Shown: positions 55,275 through 64,000 of the stretch, piece after piece
Numbering within the stretch: the stretch's first letter is position 1
Layout: each line of letters starts with the position of its first letter
Source: Cucumis sativus
Lineage: Eukaryota; Streptophyta; Magnoliopsida; Cucurbitales; Cucurbitaceae
Reading direction: 5' to 3'
Assembly (NCBI RefSeq): GCF_000004075.3
Contig: NC_026655.2
Coordinates: 8,370,001 to 8,434,000, forward strand
DNA length: 64,000 bases
Program-made: the position numbers and the translations under genes
Notes under the pieces: model-generated
What the model saw: the letters and a program-made list of their open reading frames with translations, nothing else
Told to the model about the DNA's origin: nothing
Databases searched by the model: none

Positions 55275-58200
55275 TCAAATGTTAAACCAACTGGGTTTGG
55301 ATTTGGTCATGCGAGCAGTGCTGGCAGGTTCATCATTGTCGATACGACGATTGTTTCGAAAGGCTGCATAACCGATAACATAAGAGATAACGAGAATAAT
55401 CAAGGCGATGATGTTAATGACGGAAACCTTACGCCAACTTTTCTTGAGACTGGCAAGAACAGCAGCCTTGCAAGAGTCACAAGCATAGCAAAGTTGGCGT
55501 TGGTCATTGCTCCATCTTCCACAATCAGGTTCACCCCCAACAAGTCCTCCTCCAAAATCCCACATTGTCTCATTCACATATACATACCCACAAACTGTAG
55601 GAGGCTTGCAGCAACCAGACTTCAAACAAAATAATAATAATTGTGATGCATATTTTTTTAATTAATGTTAATAATGATAACAACACATAATAGCGAAATG
55701 ATAACTAGAGTAGAGTAGTGATTTTAGAAAGAAAAAAAATAGGTACAGTTTCATTTTGTAAAATTAATTTCTAAACAATTAAGTTTATGTTGAAAACAAT
55801 CTCCTTTCGTTACTATCAAATTATTAAAAAGAAAGTATTTTGGATATTTAAAAGACTTTTCCACCGTCACTAAACAAGTAATACTTCAAAAATCAATTTT
55901 GAGTTATTTTTTATTGCTCTAAAATCACTTGTTTTAGGTTGTCAAAAGTGATACACTCCAAGTTGGTGAAAACTATTTGATGGTAAAAGAGTAAAATTGT
56001 AAAGCCATGGGCTAAATAAAATCTAAATTCGAAATTAACAAGCAAAAGTATAAATTCTAACATCATATATATATATAGTGAAAACTAAAATTCAGGTGGA
56101 CTAAAAAAAATATTTGCCTTCGTATACTATTGAATCAATTAGAATCTAAAAACTATACCAGATTGATAGCATGATTTTAGAAGGCAATTTCATATTTCTT
56201 TTTGTAGAATAGATAAGATAATTATTCTTGCATATTTGATCCTAGAAGGACCATCTTCTTCTTATAACCTACGATATCGATAATGAAAAAGAAATTGAAT
56301 ATTCCTACTCATAAAAAAAAAAAAAAAAAATTGGAAAGAAAGCACTTTTCTGCTATACAAAGAGAGAGGAATATAATAAAGTTTTGGGATATAATTTGTA
56401 TTTTATTCTGTTCCCACTATCTACAAGATTGGATCTCTAGATTCATTTTGGATCATTTAAAATATTCATCATTATCTTTTCATTTTAAATATCCATTTTT
56501 TGTTACATAGCTTCAATTGTGGACAATATTTTCTTAAACTCTGTTTTTGTCAAAGTAAGAAAGTAAAATATAGAATAAGCATATATGTATCTTGGGAATC
56601 TCCCTTCATTTCTATATTCCAATCACCACAGTTGACTTATTCTTTTAAAATTTAGTATCATAAATGTAGAGATTGAACACAACTATAATAATATATATTT
56701 TAAAATTTATAGACTAAAAATATAACTTGTTTTACAATCTTTTAATGCAACAATTATGAAGTAGATATTCAACTTTTTACTTCTAAAAGAACTCATATTC
56801 ATTTTAACTTGGTTTTTGTTCCTCTAAAATGAAGTAATTGAAGAGTAGGGAGAAGTAACACTAAATGAATGGCAGTTGGGACGTGGTTATGGGGAAATGC
56901 TCCACTTTAAGAAACCCCCACCGTCCAACTGCTACCATTACGCCACGTTTATCGATATTTTTTTACAATTATGCTTTTAATTTTTTATTCAAATTTTCTA
57001 ATCTATTATATGTAAGGTTTTCATCTCTACTTTTTATTTGGCTTTTTTAAAATACATAAACATTTTATATCTTTAGATTTTGAGTTTTTGTTTTGGTTTG
57101 ATAAAATTTAGTAGATATAATCTTAATTTTTATTAAATACACACCTTAATTGAATGTTTATCAATTAATTTAAAATAATTATGAAGTTAAATTTTAGTAG
57201 GATGGAAAAATAGTAAAACAATAATTAATTATAATACTATTAAATTAATTAAGGAGAAAAGAGAAGAGAAGAAAAGGGATAGAAAAATAGAGTAAGTAAA
57301 GAGGGGGGGGGCCCGGGGGATGTGAGGAGTGAGGAGGGGCAGAGAGGCAGAATTTGCGGAGTGTTTAAAGAGAGACAATGGATGGGGCGTCGCGTTAAGG
57401 CCCATTCCTAATTCCTAATAACAACAACATCCATCCACATGCAAAATTCAACAAAACAAAACTCTCCTTGATTTCAGATCTCCCCTTCTTTAATTTTATA
57501 TAATACGACTAAACTCATTTTACCAATACCAATACCAATTTTTTTTACACATTTCTAAATATGAAATAAGAATATTCTGTTTAGCTCGTAAGAAAGAAAT
57601 ACATTTAATTATAATGTACTTTGAAACAGCCACTATGGGACAATTGTAAAACTAAATAAAAGTGGAAGTAATCTGTCTTAAATCTTTTTCTTTCTTTTTA
57701 AATATAACAAATCTTTATTTAATATATATTTATAAAAATAGTGAAATTTATTCGAATTCTATTGACATTAATAAAGACTCTATAATTCCATATTTGGTAA
57801 ATATTTTAACATTTCTGTCATTTATTAATTATTTCATCTAAACCACTATTATTAATAAGAAATGAGTTTCGTTCTAAAATATATATTAAAGAGAGAGAGA
57901 ATTACTATGAAAAAGAAAAAAGCAAAAAAGGTCCATAGGGACGTACCTCAACAGGAGTGAGATGTCTACGGTAAAACATATCAACGGTCTCCGGCACGCC
58001 GGAGATGGTTCTACCAATTTTCCGGCAAGCTTGCGAGTCTCTAACACATGAACTAATCTTACCCCAGTAAGTATCATCCGCCACCCGGTCCCTAAGCCAA
58101 CCGGAATAGTCTTGCAAATAATAGTCAAAGTAGTTACGGTTAGGGAGAGGGCGACCGGAGCCTTTCTCGGTGACGGCGTAAGCAAAAATGATGAAGCCTA

Positions 58201-58459
58201 CGAGGGCGCCAATGACGAAGAACATGACAAAGAGGTAGAACCACATGAGGAAGGTGTTGCGGTAGCATGCGCCACCGAAACCAGCGAGAGAGACGATCAT
58301 GATGGCAACACCGATGCTGATGAGGGGCCATTGGAGGAATTTGAGACAATCGGTGGTGTTGGCGCGGCTGCTCAGCCATACGCCGCCGCCGATGATGGGG
58401 AGGGAAAGGAGGAAGGTTATGAAGTTTAGAAGGCCGATTAAGTGGTTGCTGGCTCTCAT
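55275..58459 (-). CDS. TET3: Tetraspanin, TETRASPANIN3/4-like
   Basis: Membrane scaffold protein of the plasma membrane and plasmodesmata or vesicles. Two exons: 57947-58459 (ATG at 58459-58457; ends ...HLTPVE at GAG|gtacgt) and 55275-55619 (starts SGCCKPP; stop TGA). The intron is 2.3 kb. The 285-aa length equals Arabidopsis TET3 as I recall it. Four hydrophobic segments lie near residues 7-27, 43-65, 74-95 and 236-256. The large loop between TM3 and TM4 has the plant signature GCCKPP at about residue 173 and further Cys (CGY, PDCGRW, CYACDSC). The C-terminal tail ends RRIDNDEPASTARMTKSKPS. The gene is read from right to left. TET4 is the close alternative name. Confidence 0.93.
57303..57340. 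promoter_or_regulatory. G-rich tract in the tetraspanin intron
   Basis: G9, then CCC, then G5, and then further G-runs (gaggaggggc) up to 57340 stand out in an AT-rich intron. G-tracts of this kind can form quadruplex DNA. The block at 57360-57400 has aaggcccattcc (a TGGGCC/site II-like word on the minus strand). No function is shown. Confidence 0.3.
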
Positions 58460-59356
58460 GCTGGTGATATGTTCCTTGTGTTTTCTATTGTTTTTTTGGT
58501 TGTTTTGATTTTTGGGAAAAGAGGGGATGGGCTTTATAATGTTTGTGTTTTGTATGGGAAATAGGAAGAAGGGAAGAAGAAGAAGAAGGTGGAGATTTGT
58601 AATTGGATATATGAGAAATGGGAGGTGGTAAGACCAATTTGTCCTTACTATGTATGAAACTACCATTTTGTCCCTCGCCAAGAACAGATTGACAAATTTG
58701 GGTATAGAAAGTTGATCTTTTCTTAAAAAAGAGATTGACCATTTATCATCATTTTACTTAGATCTTTGTTTTTATTACATACTTCTATAGTCCTCTATTT
58801 TAACCCCCAAAAAAAAATATATATATATATCGAAAACACTTTCATCTAATATAAGAAAAGAATTGAAATTTTGTATTTGACATAGAAGAAGTTTAAAATT
58901 TGATTGAAGAATGAAATGAATTTAAGAAAATCAAATAGATTTTTTTTTTGTTCTTTTTGGGTCCAGATCATGACTTCTTTAGAGAATTTCATGGAGACAC
59001 AAAAAAGTGATCCTATTAATGTTATGATGGTTGAGTCAGTTCATGGTTAGCATGTTGGTTCATGTTGTTGTACCCTCAGTCATGATCAATTACTAAGACC
59101 CCAAACGACAATTGTTGTACAATATAATCTCTTGTAATGGGTTGTAAGACTCCAAACGTAGATGCATAGTCATCAAACTGAGTTAACAAGTTGTGTGTGT
59201 TTATGATTTATTGCTTTACGTGTTGTCTCAGTTGTTTCTCTAGTTCTTAACTCACGATACAACTATAATGAAGTGTTTTCTCGATTTAGGTTGGTTCAAT
59301 GAAGTAATAATTAATTGAGCAAATTACAAAAGTAATTTCAAAAGTACGTTCAACAC

Positions 59357-59608
59357 TTGCAATTACACTCTTAGAATTTTTGTTGTTCAGTAAAAATTGA
59401 ACTCTGGAATTTCTACAAGTACTAAAATTGGACCCTCAAACTTACCATAGTTTTGTAGAATATGATCAAGATAAAAATTGAATTTTCAAGCTTATTCTAT
59501 TGCTACAATTTCTATAATTATATAAGTTTGAGGTTCTAATTTTGATTAATTTGTGTGAGTTTGATGACTTAATTTTTTGAATTAAAAGTTTGTGGTGTAA
59601 TTACAACT
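59357..59608. mobile_element. MITE-like element (AATTACAC ends)
   Basis: Left end tgcaattacactcttagaat; right end aaaagtttgtggtgtaattacaac. Reversed, the right end reads gttgtaattacaccacaaac, so the termini share AATTACAC and nearby bases. The interior has repeated phrases on the pattern aaaattgaactc-gga and caagcttattc. A similar end (gtataattgtaactatt) at about 54460-54480 suggests another copy. No target duplication is certain. Confidence 0.45.
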
Positions 59609-59749
59609 ATCAGTACAATAACCGATTTTCACAATCTGCCCTTACCTTTTGGATTTGATTGCATTTTTTGGTATATTTGGTTGAAACAGTTGATGGGTCA
59701 CATCACTTAAAAATCATTGATTTTATATAGTTAATTATAATAGATGACA

Positions 59750-59970
59750 ATTTTATAGATTATTTTAGGTGTATAACCACATTTAAAAAAATTGTAAATA
59801 TAACAAACTGTATAAGTGATAGACTTCTAATCACTAATACACCATAATTCTAATTCCTGATAGACTGATCTTTGCAATATGATCTATCAATAATAGGTTT
59901 CTATCATCAATAAATTTTACCTACATTTACCAGTTTTTTGACACATCGTCATATGTGCTAATACTTTGAA
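59750..59970. repeat. Copy of the 'tgatag' dispersed repeat family
   Basis: The sequence carries ataaccacatttaaaaaaattgtaaatataacaaactg, then gtgatagacttctaatc, tgatagactgatctttgcaa and tatgatctatcaataatagg, then a mirrored end tttacc-tacatttaccag. It matches the order seen at 18690-19255 and 54090-54295. Confidence 0.6.
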
Positions 59971-60559
59971 TATAATTATTATATTTTTAAAAAGTTTCAT
60001 TTTATATTTTATCAACCTCTCAAAATTTCATAACTTTTAATCCTCCCTATTTAACTCCCATTTAAGTTATGGAAAGTATTCCATTTGGAATGGGTTTAAA
60101 CTCTCACTGAATTGGACTTTGAACAAACCAAAATATTCTAAATTTTAAGTTAGGTTGGATTCTAATTGTTGTTATTTGTGTTAAATAGGAAAGAATTAGT
60201 AAGTAAACCATATATGCATATCTATGTGGATTGATATGTACAGAAAGAAGAAAATTGAAGGTATTGAAAGAGAGATAAAACTCACGAACATAGGCCTAAC
60301 TTAATATAGGCCCAAATGTACTAAAAGAAAAGAGCTACAGCCCCTCATCAAAAGAAAAAGGGAAAAAGAGAATTTTTTTTAGTAATGTTATTTTAAAAAA
60401 AAAACAGTCATGGATTATGAAAGAAAATATTCACAAAAATAGGATAGTAAAGTCGTGAACGGGATCCACGACTAGACAAAATCGTCTTCGTCCACGACTT
60501 TCATGAGTGGTCGGCCATCCATTCACTCCTTTTATCATCAAACTAAAATAGTTTACATT

Positions 60560-60563
<4 letters not shown>

Positions 60564-60598
<35 letters not shown>
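60564..60598. repeat. (AT)17 microsatellite
   Basis: An uninterrupted AT run of about 35 bp. Confidence 0.9.
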
Positions 60599-60601
<3 letters not shown>

Positions 60602-61839
60602 ATAAACAAATGTTATTTTTTTATCTACTTTCCTTCAATAAGTTAGGTCAAGCTTTAAATTAAAACTAACAAAAATAAAATAGAGTCAAAGGATAAACCA
60701 TCTAAACCAATAGATTTTCAAAATTTGTTTATGTTTTAGAATTTTGGTTAAAAATGATCCAAGCGTTTCTTAGATTAAAAAGGAGGAGTGAAATCATAGT
60801 AAAAACTTTTTTTTTTCAAATTATAAAGATTAAATTTTAATGGTAAATTATTGGGAGTGAATTAGGTAATTAATACTTAAAAAAATTTAATATCTATATA
60901 AATTTGTCTACTTTCAGGTTTCTTTTGAATTACTGTACGTAATTTCTATAATATCCATTTTGATCTCGTACTTTAGAACGTGTCTAGTTTTGTTCCTTTA
61001 TTTTATGTTTTTGTAACTTTTATAGTCCAATACACTAAATAAAAATATATCAAATATTATTGAAACTAAAATATCATAATTAAGATGTCCATTTTTATTT
61101 TCTAAAACAAATGGAAGATAGAGTAATTGAAAAGAGCATATATGAATATATATATATATATATAGTTTAACATACTTAGGTTGGAGTTGAGTAAAAATTA
61201 AGTTGTATCATGGATATTTGAGAGATTGAATCAATTTTATACATCCATTTATTCAATTCAATTTATCATAGTTAAAGCTTTAAAATTGAATAATTAAATG
61301 AATCAATTTACTAACTGGATTAAGTATCCATTTCACTTCCAATTAAGAAATATAATGTTTCCTACGATACTTGTTTGCATAAGAATTAGGGTCACTACAA
61401 CTATTAGTTCATTGTTCATTGTATTCGTGATTGTCACTGTATATAGCAAAAATGAATAAATCTTTTTATAAAATATAGTAAAATTTCAGATTTTATTGTG
61501 TCAGTATCTATCAACGACATGGATAGAAATTGATGAAAGTGATTCGGTGATCGAATTTGAAATTTTGTAATATTTATAAATGAATATGTTTAATAGTTTC
61601 GTTCTTTATTAGTATTGAATGAATTTAAATAAGAAAGGACTTAAAAAGGATAGAAACAAAAAATTGAGATATGAAAATAGAGAAAAGTGAAAGAAGAATT
61701 TAAAATGAGAAATGGAAAGATGGAAGGAATCTAATGTTTGATTTATAATCATATGGCGACCACCATATTTGAAGAAGTAAGAATTTATTAAACAAAAACG
61801 ACAAGCCGCTAAATTGGTAATCCACACAACAACAACTGC

Positions 61840-62015
61840 AATCGCTGCTTCTCTCTCTCTCTCTTTACCCCATTAACCCCAAAGGGATAGAAACAAACAT
61901 CGAAAACTGGGAGACGCTGAAGATTAGCCAAAGAAACAGCCAACCTCTGCTCAGTGTTTATCCACTACTCATAATTCCTCTTTATTCTCACTGACATTAT
62001 TCTTTCTACTACCAG
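61840..62015 (+). other. Putative non-coding 5' UTR exon of the ICR/RIP-like gene
   Basis: The CT-rich start (tctctctctctct), absence of any ATG and a donor CCAG|gtaacaat at 62015 fit a leader exon. It would be spliced to the exon with acceptor at 63845 (tttcag|GTTTGG). The intron is about 1.8 kb, or shorter if other leader exons are present. The transcription start is not determined. Confidence 0.45.
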
Positions 62016-63919
62016 GTAACAATTTCACTCTTTAACAATGCATTCTGTTCATCATTACTGTTTCAATGGTGGGTTTCTTTTCTTGTTTGCTTCACATTTC
62101 CCAACCCTTCTCTCCTATTGCATTTTTATGAACACCCATTTGGCAATCTCTCTTGCTTTTGTTTCTCTTACCTGATTTTCTTGGCATCTAAACAGAGTAA
62201 AACAGAACCTTCTTCTGTTTCACCGTTTTTCTTCGCTGATTTGGGTTTTTTAGTTCTTTTTCAACGAATTTAGTTTGGTGTGTGAAGGGTTTTCTGTAAA
62301 GTGTGTTTTACACTCCTGGGGTCTCAGGCTTTTGGTCTTTTCCACTCTGCTGAGTGAAACTAAATCTTGGAACTACTTTTCTCTTGTGCTTTTTGTATAA
62401 CCCCCTTTGTGTAAAAAGTGAAACAAATTTCCTTGTTGCTTTTTCTTCATCTTCATTACTTGCTTTAGCTAGGGATTTGATTTGACCCTTTTCTTCATTT
62501 TTTATTTTGTGCTTTCACCCTTTTGATTTTGAACTATTTCTGTTTGTTTTCTGGGAATTTGTTTTTGATCATGTACTTTGAAGCCCCACCTTTTTGAATC
62601 TGTGAAAATCGTTGGGTTTTTGGAGTTTTATTTGGGACATCTAGTTGGGCTTGTGATGATTTTTGTAACAATTGGGTTTAATTAAAAAGTTAACAGCCTT
62701 TATGATGTCTATTAAAATCTTGATTGGTTTTTTGTCGGCTTGTTTGTGTTTAAATGTCAACCAAACAGTGGACTGTTTGTACCTACTCCTGCCCTTATTT
62801 CACGGCCAAATTGGAGGAACATATTTTGACATCCATTATTGAACATGTACTGATGAGAACTCCCGTTGTAAGAAACTATTCTTCAGTGCTTTACTTGAAG
62901 CGAATGAGCTTCTTTTTGAAATACTCGTCTCCTTCACATCAATCATGACTGCTGGTCCTCTCCAGTATTTCTGAGTTTTGGTTTAGCTTTTTTAGCATGC
63001 TTGAGTGCACTGCTAATGTCACTGTTCAAGTCTTGATGATTTTAATTTAGTTGGATTTTAGAAATGAATTTTTCTCAAAGCTTTTGTTCACTAATATCCT
63101 CATATGTTAGAGATATGATCAACTTAAAACTCTCTCCTTCAACCAGAGCATAACACAAGTGAAAGGTAAACTATACCCCCCCTTTTTTTCCTTTTTTCTA
63201 ACTCAAGTAATTCCTTGAAACAATTGCTTGGATCTACTACATTTAGTTACGAAGAAGCTCGTACGATTTTAAATTTTAGATAGGTACGTTGCTACAATGG
63301 TTTAAATATTTTTCTTTTTTCTATATAGGAATAGGGAATTTTTTTTGATATATTTCTTATTAGCCTTTTTAGTTTTTTCATTAGCTCCCCTGACTGCTAG
63401 ATCAACCTATGAAACTCTCATAAATGGGTTGTAATTTTGAATCCCTATAAAAGATAGTCATGTTGAGAAGAAAGGCATGAGAGTAGCTACAAACGATGAA
63501 AATTTTCTTTTTATACTGTTTCCTATTCCATAATAGACAAACAATTTTTAAACTTGTCATTTACAACTCCTTCAATTTTTCTCATTCTTTACTATTTCTT
63601 TAACACTTGTTCCACTTTAATGTAGCCTGATATGTGTGAATGTATGCATTCATTACAGGGTAAGATTTTTATTTGGGTGATAAAGTACGAAATTAATGCT
63701 GTCACTTCTTTTCTCATTGTGGCTTCAAATGTGATGATGAGGACCACATGCTGTTCATGAACCTCATTTATTTCCCTGAGGTTCCTCCATTGGATTCCTA
63801 CCCTCCCCATGTTGTGATTTTTAAATTTTTATTTTCACTTTCAGGTTTGGTGGGTCAGGAAGCATTGAAGGAGGCTACCAGACTAAGCTTTCATTTACTT
63901 CATTTTCAAAAGGGTAGCT

Positions 63920-63939
63920 ATGCAGACCCCAAAATCAAG
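63920..63939 (+). CDS. First codons of a probable ICR/RIP (ROP-interactive partner) gene, 3' partial
   Basis: The exon 63845-63939 has an acceptor (ctttcag), an ATG-free leader and then MQTPKS + AG before the donor gtaccttt. The start MQTPK matches, from recall, the N-terminus of ICR/RIP coiled-coil proteins (ICR2/RIP2-type), which link ROP GTPases to microtubules and the cell cortex. The rest lies outside the window. Six codons are weak evidence. The ATG-free leader and the intron position support the start. Confidence 0.5.
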
Positions 63940-64000
63940 GTACCTTTCACCTTCACCATTCCGTTTAGTGTTTAGCTTCAACAAAATGTAGAGGATTGAG

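Larger units (their letters stand above)
58460..61830. other. Tetraspanin 5' flank and intergenic DNA
   Basis: The first 100-200 bp are tetraspanin promoter and leader on the minus strand. Then comes AT-rich DNA with MITE-like repeats (59357-59608, 59750-59960), an (AT)n run at about 60564-60598, a small hairpin at 60452-60474, and repeat-family traces at 61430-61590. No gene is supported. Confidence 0.5.

Noticed and set aside
58112..58508. Plus-strand open frames opposite the tetraspanin exon 1
   Set aside because: Shadows of a strongly coding minus-strand exon.

Overview
The window is nuclear DNA of a dicot plant. It is AT-rich, with intron-containing genes, GT-AG splice sites, plant gene families, Ty1/copia and Ty3/gypsy LTR retrotransposons and many MITE-like repeats. 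From memory, the dispersed 'tgatagact' repeat family and several LTR styles suggest a cucurbit, but that is inference. Gene models were built by hand by joining reading frames at GT/AG sites, and every junction given keeps the reading frame.

Layout. 1-4.4 kb: an old, antisense copia element with most of its integrase core missing. It appears to sit in an intron of the next gene. 4.7-12.2 kb (+): the USP catalytic part of a UBP5-like deubiquitinase; its N-terminal exons are not in view. 14.9-15.6 kb (-) and 29.5-30.5 kb (+): two class I LOB-domain genes of the LBD1/LBD11 type, head to head across about 14 kb of gene-poor, repeat-rich DNA. 32.4-35.7 kb (+): an RBR E3 ligase carrying an RNase H-like domain. 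37.6-41.7 kb (+): the thylakoid-lumen PsbP-domain protein PPD6. 43.15-49.43 kb (+): a Ty3/gypsy element with LTRs, primer site, polypurine tract and flanking repeat; a 1.2-kb solo LTR is nested in its gag with a perfect 5-bp target duplication. 52.1-53.6 kb (-): an intronless PLS-type PPR gene. 55.3-58.5 kb (-): a TETRASPANIN3-like gene. 61.8 kb to the window end (+): the leader and first codons of a probable ICR/RIP (ROP-interactive partner) gene.

The genes are a normal mix of independent plant loci. Two act in ubiquitin signalling (UBP, RBR) but are otherwise unlinked. I see no operon-like or clustered pathway and no clear new system. The most informative signals are structural: the nested retrotransposons, the head-to-head LBD pair with a shared promoter motif, the RNase H-RBR fusion, a long inverted-repeat MITE, an 8-bp-TSD MITE in a PPD6 intron, several 80-260 bp tandem duplications and a G-rich island in the tetraspanin intron.
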